Source of the DNA: Mactra quadrangularis
Lineage: Eukaryota; Mollusca; Bivalvia; Venerida; Mactridae
Assembly (NCBI GenBank): GCA_025267735.1
Contig: CM046297.1
Span: forward strand, 19,618,011-19,682,010
DNA length: 64,000 bases
Direction: 5' to 3'
Each line of letters begins with the position of its first letter. The first letter of the stretch is position 1. Shown here piece after piece: positions 37,301 to 48,500 of the stretch. The notes beneath the pieces were generated by a model. That model made no database searches. It saw only the letters and a list, made by a program, of their open reading frames with translations, and had not been told where the DNA came from. Position numbers and translations under genes: made by a program.

Positions 37301-40300
37301 CCCGGCTAGGACCGGTTTTGGGGCGAGTTACGTGCCCTTGTCTCCGCTCCGTAGACTCTCTATATGTACTATATGTACATGCACGTAGCAAAAAAATAGG
37401 TAAACAATGGTGACCTAGTTCCGGTTTCTGGCTCGGGTCCAACCCAGAACGCCGACCCGGCGACCTGGGTGTCGAACCGACCTGGCTAGGACCGGTTTTG
37501 GGGCGAGTTACGTGCCCTTGTCTCCGCTCCGTAGACTCTCTATATGTAATATATGTACATGCACGTAGCAAAAAAATAGGTAAACAATGGTGACCTGGTT
37601 CCGGTTTCTGGCTCCAAAACCCCAAAACCGCTCCTAGCCGGGTCGGTTCGACACCCAGGTCGCCGGGTCGGCGTTCTGGGTTGGACCCGAGCCAGAAACC
37701 GGATCTAGGTCACCATTGTTTACCTATTTTTTTGCTACGTGCATGTACATATATTACATATAGAGAGTCTACGGAGCGGAGACAAGGGCACGTAACTCGC
37801 CCCAAAACCGGTCCTAGCCAGGTCGGTTCGACACCCAGGTCGCCGGGTCGGCGTTCTGGGTTGGACCCGAGCCAGAAACCGGAACTAGGTCACCATTGTT
37901 TACCTATTTTTTTGCTACGTTCATGTACATATAGTACATATAGAGAGTCTACGGAGCGGAGACAAGGGCACGTAACTCGCCCCAAAACCGGTCCTAGCCG
38001 GGTCGGTTCGACACCCAGGTCGCCGGGTCGGCGTTCTGGGTCGGACCCGAGCCAGAAACCGGAACTAGGTCACCATTGTTTACCTATCTTTTTGCTACGT
38101 GCATGTACATATAGTACATATAGAGAGTCTACGGAGCGGAGACAAGGGCACGTAACTCGCCCCAAAACCGGTCCTAGCCGGGTCGGTTCGACACCCAGGT
38201 CGCCGGGTCGGCGTTCTGGGTTGGACCCGAGCCAGAAACCGGAACTAGGTCACCATTGTTTACCTATTTTTTTGCTACGTGCATGTACATATAGTACATA
38301 TAGAGAGTCTACGGAGCGGAGACAAGGGCACGTAACTCGCCCAAAACCGGTCCTAGCCGGGTCGGTTCGACACCCAGGTCGCCGGGTCGGCGTTCTGGGT
38401 TGGACCCGAGCCAGAAACCGGAACTAGGTCACCATTGTTTACCTATTTTTTTGCTACGTGCATGTACATATAGTACATATAGAGAGTCTAGGGAGCGGAG
38501 ACAAGGGCACGTAACTCGCCCCAAAACCGGTCCTAGCCGGGTCGGTTCGACACCCAGGTCGCCGGGTCGGCGTTATGGGTTGGAACCGAGCCAGAAACCG
38601 GAACTAGGTCACCATTGTTTACCTATTTATTTGCTACGTGCATGTACATATAGTACATAGAGAGATTCTACGGAGCGGAGACAAGGGCACGTAACTCGCC
38701 CCAAAACCGGTCCTAGCCGGGTCGGTTCGACACCCAGGTCGCCGGGTCGGCGTTCTGGGTTGGACCCGAGCCAGAAACCGAAACTAGGTCACCATTGTTT
38801 ACCTATTTTTTTGCTACGTGCATGTACATATAGTACATATAGAGAGTCTACGGAGCGGAGACAAGGGCACGTAACTCGCCCCAAAACCGGTCCTAGCCGG
38901 GTCGGTTCGACACCCAGGTCGCCGGGTCGGCGTTATGGGTTGGACCCGAGCTAGAAACCGGAACTAGGTCACCATTGTTTACCTACTTTTTTGCTTCGTT
39001 CATGTACATATAGTACATATAGAGAGTCTACGGAGCGGAGACAAGGGCACGTAACTCGCCCCAAAACCGGTTCTAGCCGGGTCGGTTCGACACCCAGGTC
39101 GCCGGGTCGGCGTTCTGGGTCGGACCCGAGCCAGAAACCGGAACTAGGTCACCATTGTTTAGCTATCTTTTTGCTACGTGCATGTACATATAGTACATAT
39201 AGAGAGTCTACGGATCGGAGACAAGGGCACGTAACTCGCCCCAAAACCGGTCCTAGCCGGGTCGGTTCGACACCCAGGTCGCCGGGTCGGCGTTCTGGGT
39301 CGGACCCGAGCCAGAAACCGGAAATAGGTCACCATTGTTTACCAATTTTTTTGCTACGTGCATGTACATATAGTACATATAGAGAGTTTACGGAGCGGAG
39401 ACAAGGGCACGTAACTCGCCCCAAAACCGGTCCTAGCCGGGTCGGTTCGACACCCAGGTCGCCGGGTCGGCGTTCTGGGTTGGACCCGAGCCAGAAACCG
39501 GAACTAGGTCACCATTGTTTACCTATTTTTTTGCTACGTGCATGTACATATAGTACATATAGAGAGTCTACGGAGCGGAGACAAGGGCACGTAACTCGCC
39601 CCAAAACCGGTCCTAGCCGGGTCGGTTCGACACCCAGGTCGCCGGGTCGGCGTTCTGGGTTGGACCCGAGCCAGAAACCGGAACTTGGTCACCATTGTTT
39701 ACCTATTTTTTTGCTACGTGCATGTACATATAGTACATATAGAGAGTCTACGGAGCGGAGACAAGGGCACGTAACTCGCCCCAAAACCGGTCTTAGCCGG
39801 GTCGGTTCGACACCCAGGTCGCCGGGTCGGCGTTCTGGGTTGGACCCGAGCCAGAAACCGGAACTAGGTCACCATTGTTTAACTATTTTTTGCTACGTGC
39901 AGAACATAAAGTACATATAGAGAGTCTACTGAGCGGAGACAAGGGCACGTAACTCGCCCCAAAACCGGTCCTAGCCGGGTCGGTTCGACACCCAGGTCGC
40001 CGGGTCGGCGTTCTGGGTTGGACCCGAGCCAGAAACCGGAACTAGGTCACCATTGTTTACCTATTTTTTTGCTACGTGCATGTACATATAGTACATAAAG
40101 AGAGTCTACGGAGCGGAGACAAGGGCACGTAACTCGCCCCAAAACCGGTCCTAGCCGGGTCGGTTCGCAACCAGGTCGCCGGGTCGGCGTTCTGGGTTGG
40201 ACCCGAGCCAGAAACCGGAACTAGGTCACCATTGTTTACCTATTTTTTTGCTACGTTCATGTACATATAGTACATATAGAGAGTCTACGGAGCGGAGACA

Positions 40301-41342
40301 AGGGCACGTAACTCGCCCCAAAACCGGTCCTAGCCGGGTCGGTTCGACACCCAGGTCGCCGGGTCGGCGTTCTGGGTTGGACCCGAGCCAGAAACCGGAA
40401 CTAGGTCACCATTGTTTACCTATTTTATTGCTACGTGCATGTACATATAGTACATATAGAGAGTCTACGGAGCGGAGACAAGGGCACGTAACTCGCCCCA
40501 AAACCGGTCCTAGCCGGGTCGGTTCGACACCCAGGTCGCCGGGTCGGCGTTCTGGGTTGGACCCGAGACAGAAACCGGAACTAGGTCACCATTGTTTACC
40601 TAATTTTTTGCTACGTGCATGTACATATAGTACAATTAGAGAGTCTACGGAGCGGAGACAAGGGCACGTAACTCGCCCCAAAACCGGTCCTAGCCGGGTC
40701 GGTTTGACACCCAGGTCGCCGGGTCGGCGTTCTGGGTTGGACCCGAGCCAGAAACCGGAACTAGGTCACCATTGTTTACTTATTTTTTTGCTACGTGCAT
40801 GTACATATAGTACATATAGAGAGTCTACGGAGCGGAGACAAGGGCACGTAACTCGCCCCAAAACCGGTCCTAGCCGGGTCGGTTCGACACCCAGGTCACC
40901 GGGTCGGCGTTCTGGGTTGGACCCGAGCCAGAAACCGGAACTAGGTCACCATTGTTTACCTATTTTTTTGCTACGTGCACGTACATATAGTACATATAGA
41001 GAGTCTACGGAGCGGAGACAAGGGCACGTAACTCGCCCCAAAACCGGTCCTAGCCGGGTCGGTTCGACACCCAGGTCGCCGGGTCGGCGTTCTGGGTTGG
41101 ACCCGAGCCAGAAACCGGAACTAGGTCACCATTGTTTACCTATTTCTTTGCTACGTGCATGTACATATAGTACATATAGAGAGTCTACGGAGCGGAGACA
41201 AGGGCACGTAACTCGCCCCAAAACCGGTCTTAGCCGGGTCGGTTCGACACCCAGGTCGCCGGGTCGGCGTTCTGGGTTGGACCCGAGCCAGAAACCGGAA
41301 CTAGGTCACCATTGTTTAACTATTTTTTGCTACGTGCAGTAC
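34315..41342. repeat. Large inverted repeat (imperfect palindrome) with axis near 37830
   Basis: Private variants in array A are mirrored in array B. Pairs about an axis at 37831: 36338/39324, 36361/39301, 36541/39121, 36662/39000, 36666/38996, 36710/38952 and 36727/38935. Further out, GTACTGCACG (34315) pairs with CGTGCAGTAC (41333), and GGCTAAGACC (34422) pairs with its complement at 41227, about an axis at 37828.5. Nearest the junction, GTAATATATG (37547) and GACCTGGCTAGG (about 37480) mirror sequences at about 37745 and 37815 around 37647. The shift between axes equals about two extra monomers in array B. Between 34.4 and 36.3 kb several variants are not mirrored, so the arms have diverged or been converted. 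Confidence 0.88.
37601..37700. repeat. A/B strand-switch junction with 8-bp tandem duplication
   Basis: Array A stops inside GGTTTCTGGCTC at 37613 and array B starts in CCAAAACC. The 8-mer CCAAAACC is present twice in direct contact, at 37614-37621 and 37622-37629, at the exact switch point. The two sides are in different monomer phase, so the first bases able to pair are GGTTTCTGGCTC (ending 37613) with GAGCCAGAAACC (from about 37690), leaving a spacer of about 75 bases. The arms extend outward for kilobases. Confidence 0.9.
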
Positions 41343-41345
41343 ATA
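39780..41345 (-). repeat. 8-monomer offset duplication in array B
   Basis: The linked variants GGTCTTAGCCGG, GTTTAACTATTTTTTGC, a shortened CGTGCAG..ACATAAAG and CTACTGAGCGG occur near 39790-39935 and again near 41227-41370, about 1438 bp apart. The outer copy is the one that mirrors the array A markers at 34315-34430. Confidence 0.8.
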
Positions 41346-41700
41346 AAGTACATATAGAGAGTCTACTGAGCGGAGACAAGGGCACGTAACTCGCCCCAAA
41401 ACCGGTCCTAGCCGGGTCGGTTCGACACCCAGGTCGCCGGGTCGGCGTTCTGGGTTGTACCCGAGCCAGAAACCGGAACTAGGTCACCATTGTTTACCTA
41501 TTTTTTTGCTACGTGCATGTACATATAGTACATATAGAGAGTCTACGGAGCGGAGACAAGTGCACGTAACTCGCCCCAAAACCGGTCCTAGCCGGGTCGG
41601 TTCGACACCCAGGTCGCCGGGTCGGCGTTCTGGGTTGGACCCGAGCCAGAAACCGGAACTAGGTCACCATTGTTTACCTATTTTATTGCTACGTGCATGT

Positions 41701-41810
41701 ACATATAGTACATATAGAGAGTCTACGGAGCGGAGACAAGGGCACGTAACTCGCCCCAAAACCGGAACTAGGTCACCATTGTTTACCTATTTTTTTGCTA
41801 CGTGCATGTA
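41701..41810 (-). repeat. Truncated 109-bp monomer (71-bp internal deletion)
   Basis: The sequence jumps from CCCCAAAACCGG straight to GAACTAGGTCACC at 41759-41765. The consensus has AAACCGG at both ends of the missing 71 bp, and one copy of this 7-mer remains at the join. This is a textbook short-homology deletion. Confidence 0.9.
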
Positions 41811-43739
41811 CATCTAGTACATATAGAGAGTCTACGGTGCGGAGACAAGGGCACGTGACTCGCCCCAAAACCGGTCCTAGCCGGGTCGGTTCGACACCCA
41901 GGTCGCCGGGTCGGCGTTCTGGGTTGGACCCGAGCCAGAAACCGGAACTAGGTCACCATTGTTTACCTATTTTTTTGCTACGTGCATGTACATATAGTAC
42001 ATATAGAGAGTCTACGGAGCGGAGACAAGGGCACGTAACTCGCCCAAAAACTGGTCCTAGCCGGGTCGGTTCGACACCCAGGTCGCCGGGTCGGCGTTCT
42101 GGGTTGGACCCGAGCCTGAAACCGGAACTAGGTCACCATTGTTTACCGATTTTTTTGCTACGTGCATGTACATATAGTACATATAGAGAGTCTACGGAGC
42201 GGAGACAAGGGCACGTAACTCGCCCCAAAACCGGTCCTAGCCGGGTCAGTTCAACACCCAGGTTGCCGGCTCGGCGTTCTGGGTTGGATCCGAGCCAGAA
42301 ACCGGAACTAGGTCACCATTGTTTACCTATTTTTTTGCTACGTGCATGTACATATAGTACATATAGAGAGTCTACGGAGCGGAGACAAGGGCACGTAACT
42401 CGCCCCAAAACCGGTCCTAGCCGGGTTGGTTTGACACCCAGGTCGCCGGGTCGGCGTTCTGGGTTGGACCCGAGCCAGAAACCGGAACTAGGTCACCATT
42501 GTTTACCTTTTTTTTTGCTACGTGCACGTACATATAGTACATATAGAGAGTCTACGGAGCGGAGACAAGGGCACGTAACTCGCCACAAAACCGGTCCCAG
42601 CCGGGTCGGTTCGACACCCAAGTCGCCGGGTCGGCGTTCTGGGTTGGACCCGAGCCAGAAACCGGAACTAGGTCACCATTGTTTACCTCTTTTTTTGCTA
42701 CGTGCATGTACATATAGTACATATAGAGAGTCTACGGAGCGGAGACAAGGGCACGTAACTCGCCCCAAAACCGGTCCTAGCCGGGTCGGTTCGACACCCA
42801 GGTCGCCGGGTCGGCGTTCTGGGTTGGAACCGAGCCAGAAACCGGAACTAGGTCACCATTGTTTACCTATTTATTTGCTACGTGCATGTACATAATTATA
42901 GTACATATAGAGAGTCTACGGAGCGGAGACAAAGGCACGTAACTCGCCCCAAAAGCGGTCTTAGCCGGGTCGGTTCGACACCCAGGTCGCCGGGTCGGCG
43001 TTCTGGGTTGGACCCGAGCCAAAAACCGGAGCTAGGTCACCATTGTTTACCTATTTGTTTGCTACGTGCATGTACATATAGTACATATAGAGAGTCTACG
43101 GAGCGGAGACAAGGGCACGTAACTCGCCCCAAAACCGGTCCTAGCCAGATCGGTTCGACAACCAGGTCGCCGAGTCGGCGTTCGGGGTTGGACCCGAGCC
43201 AGAATCCGGAACGAGGTCACCATTGTTTACGTATTTTTTTGCTACGTGCATGTACATATAGTACATATAGAGAGTCTACGGAGCGGAGACAAGGGCACGT
43301 AACTCGCCCCAAAACCGGTCCTAGCCGGGTCGGTTCGACACCCAGGTCGCCGGGTCGGCGTTCTGGGTTGGACCCGAGCCAGAAACCGAAATTAGGTCAC
43401 CATTGTTTACCTATTTTTTTGCTACGTGCATGTACATATAGTACATATAGAGAGTCTACGGAGCGGAGACAAGGGCACGTAACTTGCCCCAAAACCGGTC
43501 CTAGCCGGGTCGGTTCGACACCCAGGTCGCCGGGTCGGCGTTCTGGGTTGGACCCGAGCCAGAAACCGGAACTAGGTCACCATTGTTAACCTATTTTTGG
43601 CTACGTGCATGTACATATAGTACATATAGAGAGTCTACGGAGCGGAGACAAAGGCACGTAACTCGCCCCAAAACCGGTCCTAGCCGGGTCGGTTTGACAC
43701 CCAGGTCGCCGGGTCGGCGTTCTGGGTTGGACCCGAGCC

Positions 43740-45540
43740 AGAAACCGGAACTAGGTCACCATTGTTTACCTATTTTATTGCTACGTGCATGTACATATAG
43801 TACATATAGAGAGTCTATGGAGCTGAGACAAGGGCACGTAACTCGCCCCAAAACCTATCCTAGCCGAGTCGGTTCGACACCCAGGTCGCCGGGTCGGCGT
43901 TCTGGGTTGGACCCGAGCCAGAAACCGGAACTAGGTCACCCTTGTTTATCTATTTTTTACTACGTGCATGTACATATAGTACATATAGAGAGTCTACGGA
44001 GCGGAGACAAGGGCACGTAACTCGCCCTAAAACCGGTCCTAGCCGGGTCGGTTCGACACCCAGGTCGCCGGGTCGGCGTTCTGGGTTGGACCCGAGCCAG
44101 AAACTGGAACAAGGTCACCATTGTTTACCTATTTTTTTGCTCATGCATGTACATATAGTACATATAGAGAGTCTACGGAGCGGAGACAAGGGCACGTAAC
44201 TCGCCCCAAAACCGGTCCTAGCCGGGTCGGTTCGACACCCAGTCGCCGGCTCGGCGTTCTGGGTTGGACCCGAGCCAGAAACCGGAACTAGGTCGCCATT
44301 GTTTGCCTATTTTTTTGCTACGTGCAAGTACATATAGTACTTATAGAGAGTCTACGGAGCGGAGACAAGGGCACGTAACTTGCCCCAAAACCGGTCCTAG
44401 CCGGGTCGGTTCGACACCCAGGTCGCCGGGTCGGCGTTCTGGGTTTGACCCGAGCCAGAAACCGGAACTAGGTCACCATTGTTTACCCATTTTTTTGCTA
44501 CGTGCATGTACATATAGTACATATAGAGAGTCTACGGAGCGGAGACAAGGGCACGTAACTCGCCCCAAAACCGGTCCTAGCCGGGTCGGTTCGACACCCA
44601 GGTCGCCGGGTCGGCGTTCTGGGTTGGACCCGAGCCAGAAACCGGAACTAGGTCACCATTGTTTACCTATTTTATTGCTACGTGCATGTACATATAGTAC
44701 ATATAGAGAGTCTATGGAGCTGAGACAAGGGCACGTAACTCGCCCCAAAACCTATCCTAGCCGAGTCGGTTCGACACCCAGGTCGCCGGGTCGGCGTTCT
44801 GGGTTGGACCCGAGCCAGAAACCGGAACTAGGTCACCCTTGTTTATCTATTTTTTACTACGTGCATGTACATATAGTACATATAGAGAGTCTACGGAGCG
44901 GAGACAAGGGCACGTAACTCGCCCTAAAACCGGTCCTAGCCGGGTCGGTTCGACACCCAGGTCGCCGGGTCGGCGTTCTGGGTTGGACCCGAGCCAGAAA
45001 CTGGAACAAGGTCACCATTGTTTACCTATTTTTTTGCTCATGCATGTACATATAGTACATATAGAGAGTCTACGGAGCGGAGACAAGGGCACGTAACTCG
45101 CCCCAAAACCGGTCCTAGCCGGGTCGGTTCGACACCCAGTCGCCGGCTCGGCGTTCTGGGTTGGACCCGAGCCAGAAACCGGAACTAGGTCGCCATTGTT
45201 TGCCTATTTTTTTGCTACGTGCAAGTACATATAGTACTTATAGAGAGTCTACGGAGCGGAGACAAGGGCACGTAACTCGCCCCAAAACCGGTCCTAGCCG
45301 GGTCGGTTCGACACCCAGGTCGCCGGGTCGGCGTTCTGGGTTTGACCCGAGCCAGAAACCGGAACTAGGTCACCATTGTTTACCCATTTTTTTGCTACGT
45401 GCATGTACATATAGTACATATAGAGAGTCTACGGAGCGGAGACAAGGGCACGTAACTCGCCCCAAAACCGGTCCTAGCCGGGTCGGTTCGACACCCAGGT
45501 CGCCGGGTCGGCGTTCTAGGTTGGACCCGAGCCAGAATCC
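43740..45540 (-). repeat. 897-bp (5-monomer) tandem duplication
   Basis: Segment about 43744-44640 repeats at 44641-45537. Shared rare variants at an 897-bp offset: ACCTATCCTAGCCGAGTCGG (43853 / 44750), CACCCTTGTTTATC with TTTTTTACTACG, AACTGGAACAAGG, TTTTTTTGCTCATGC, GTTTGCC with GTGCAAGTAC, and TTTACCCATTTT (44484 / 45381). I noticed one substitution (T44380 against C45277). It is among the youngest duplications in the window. Confidence 0.9.
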
Positions 45541-48500
45541 GGAACGAGGTCATCATTGTTTACCTATTTTTTTGCTACGTGCATGTACATATAGTACATA
45601 TAGAGAGTCTACGGAGCGGAGACAAGGGCACGTAACTCGCCCCAAAACCGGTCCTAGCCGTGTCGGTTCGACACCCAGGTCGCCGGGTCGGCGTTCTGGG
45701 TTGGACCCGAGCCAGAAACCGGAACTAGGTCACCATTGTTTGCCTATTTCATTGCTACGTGCAAGTACATATAGTACATATAGAGAGTCTACGGAGCGGA
45801 GACAAGGGCACGTAACTCGCCCCAAAACCGGTCCTAGCCGGGTCGGTTCGACACCCAGGTCGCCGGGTCGGCGTTCTGGGTTGGACCCGAGCCAGAAACC
45901 GGAACTAGGTCACCATTGTTTACCTATTTTTTTGCTACGTGCATGTACATGTAGTACATATAGAGAGTCTACGGAGCGGAGACAAGGGCACGTAACTCGC
46001 TCAAAAAACCGGTCCTAGCCGGGTCGGTTCGACACCCAGGTCGCCGGGTCGGCGTTCTGGGTTGGACCCAAGCCAAAAACCGGTACTCGGTCACCATTGT
46101 TTACCAATTTTTTTGCTACGTGCATGTACATATAGTACATATAGAGAGTCAACGGAGCGGAGACAAGGGCACGTAACTCGCCCCAAAACCGGTCCTAGCC
46201 GTGTCGGTTCGACACCCAGGTCGCCGGGTCGGCGTTCTGGGTTGGACCCGAGCCAGAAACCGGAACAAGGTCACCATTGTTTACCTATTTTTTTGTTACG
46301 TGCATATACATATAGTACATATAGATAGTCTACGGAGCGGAGACAAGGGCACGTAACTCGCCCCAAAACCGGTCCTAGCCGGGTCGGTTTGACACCCAGG
46401 TCGCCGGTTCGGCGTTCTGGGTTGGACCCGAGCCAGAAACCGGAACTAGGTCACCATTGTTTACCTCTTTTTTTGCTTCGTGCATGTACATATAGGACAT
46501 ACGGAGAGTCTACGGAGCGGAGACAAGGGCACGTAACTCGCCCCAAAACCGGTCCTAGCCGTGTCGGTTTGACACCCAGGTCGCCGGGTCGGCGTTCTGG
46601 GTTGGACCCGAGCCAGAAACCGGAACTAGGTCGCCATTGTTTACCTATTTTTTTCCTACGTTCATGTAAATATAGAACATATAGAGAGTCTACGGAGCGG
46701 AGACAAGGGCACGTAACTCGCCCCAAAACCGGTCCTAGCCGGGTCGGTTCGACACTGAGGTCGCCGGTTCGGCGTTCTGGGTTGAACCCGAGCCAGAAAC
46801 CGGAACTAGGTCACCATTGTTCACCTATTTTTTTGCTACGTGCATGTACATATAGTACATATAGAGAGTCTACGGAGCGGAGACATGGGCACGTAACTCG
46901 CCCCAAAACCGGTCCTAGCCGGGTCGGTTCGACACCCAGGTCGCCGGGTCGGCGTTCTGGGTTGGACCCGAGCCAGAAACCGGAACAAGGTCACCATTGT
47001 TTACCTATTTGTTTGCTACGTGCATGTACATATAGTACATATAGAGAGTCTACGGAGCGGAGACAAGGGCACGTAACTCGCCCCAAAACCGGTCCTAGCC
47101 GGGCGGTATGACACCCAGGTCGCGGGGTCGGCGTTCTGGGTTGTACCCGAGCCAGAAACCGGAACAAGGTCACCATTGTTTACCTATTTTTTTGCTACGT
47201 GCATGTACATATAGTACATATAGAGAGTCTACGGAGCGGAGACAAGGGCACGTGACTCGCCCAAAAACCGGTCCAAGCCGGGTCGGTTGGACACCCAGGT
47301 CGCCGGGTCGGCGTTCTGGGTTGGACCCGAGCCAGAAACCGGAACGAGATCACCATTGTTTACCTATTTTTTTGCTACGTGCATGTACATATAGTACATA
47401 TAGAGAGTCTACGGAGCGGAGACAAGGGCACGTAACTCGCCCCAAAACCGGTCCTAGCCGGGTCGGTTCGACACCCAGGTAGCCGGGTCGGCGTTCTGGG
47501 TTGGACCCGAGCCAGAAACCGGAACTAGGTCACCGTTGTTTACCTATTTTTTTGCTTCGTGCATGTACATATTGTACATATAGAGAGTCTACGGAGCGGA
47601 GACAAGGGCACGTAACTCGCCCCAAAACCGGTCCTAGCCGGGTCAGTTCGACACCCAGGTCGCCGGGTCGGCGTTCTGGGTTGGACCCGAGCCAGAAACC
47701 GGAACTAGGTCACCATTGTTTACCTATTTTTTTGCTACGTGCATGAACATATAGTACATATAGAGAGTCTACGGAGCGGAGACAAGGGCACGTAACTTGC
47801 CCTAAAACAAGTCCTAGCCGGGTCGGTTCGACACCAAGGTCGCCCGGTCGGCGTTCTGGGTGGGACCCGAGCCAGAAACCGGAACTAGGTCACCATTGTT
47901 TACCTATTTTTTTGCTACGTGCATGTACATATAGTACATATACAGAGTCTACGGAGCGGAGTCAAGGGCAAGTAACTCGCCCCAAAACCGGTCCTAGCCG
48001 GGTCGGTTCGACAACCAGGTCGCCGGGTCGGCGTTCTGGGTTGGACCCGAGCCAGAAACCGGAACTAGGTCACCATTGTTTACCTATATTTTTGCTACGT
48101 GCATGTACATATAGTACATATAGAGAGTCTACGGAGCGGAGACAAGGGCACGTAACTCGCCCCAAAACCGGTCCTAGCCGGGTCGGTTCGACACCCAGGT
48201 CGCCGGGTCGGCGTTCTAGGTTGGACCCGAGCCAGAATCCGGAACGATGTCATCATTGTTTACCTATTTTTTTGCTACGTGCATGTACATATAGTACATA
48301 TAGAGAGTCTACGGAGCGGAGACAAGGGCACGTAACTCGCCCCAAAACCGGTCCTAGCCGTGTCGGTTCGACACCCAGGTCGCCGGGTTGGCGTTCTGGG
48401 TTGGACCCGAGCCAGAAACCGAACTAGGTCACCATTGTTTGCCTATTTCATTGCTACGTGCAAGTACATATAGTACATATAGAGAGTCTACGGAGCGGAG

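Larger units (their letters stand above)
1..37613 (+). repeat. Sat180 satellite array A, about 209 tandem monomers
   Basis: Head-to-tail tandem array with a period of 180 bp: the same motif recurs every three 60-base lines for tens of kilobases. The orientation is defined by the strand on which each unit runs from AATGGTGACC through GGTTTTGGGG and ATGTACAT to the A-tract. Most monomers differ from the consensus by only a few substitutions. Length changes are mainly one-base differences in the A-tract (about 6 to 10 A) and in the T4/G4 run, with rare larger indels. Neighbouring monomers are not the most similar ones; blocks of monomers with shared private variants recur at distances of several monomers, which is a patchy higher-order structure. 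The array begins before the window and ends at a strand switch. No gene interrupts it. A satellite of this length and monomer size would fit centromeric, pericentromeric or subtelomeric heterochromatin, but position on the chromosome cannot be told from the sequence. Confidence 0.98.

Noticed and set aside
1..37613. A CRISPR array
   Set aside because: The whole 180-bp unit is repeated, with no alternation of short identical repeats and unique spacers, and no cas genes. The unit is far too long for a CRISPR repeat.
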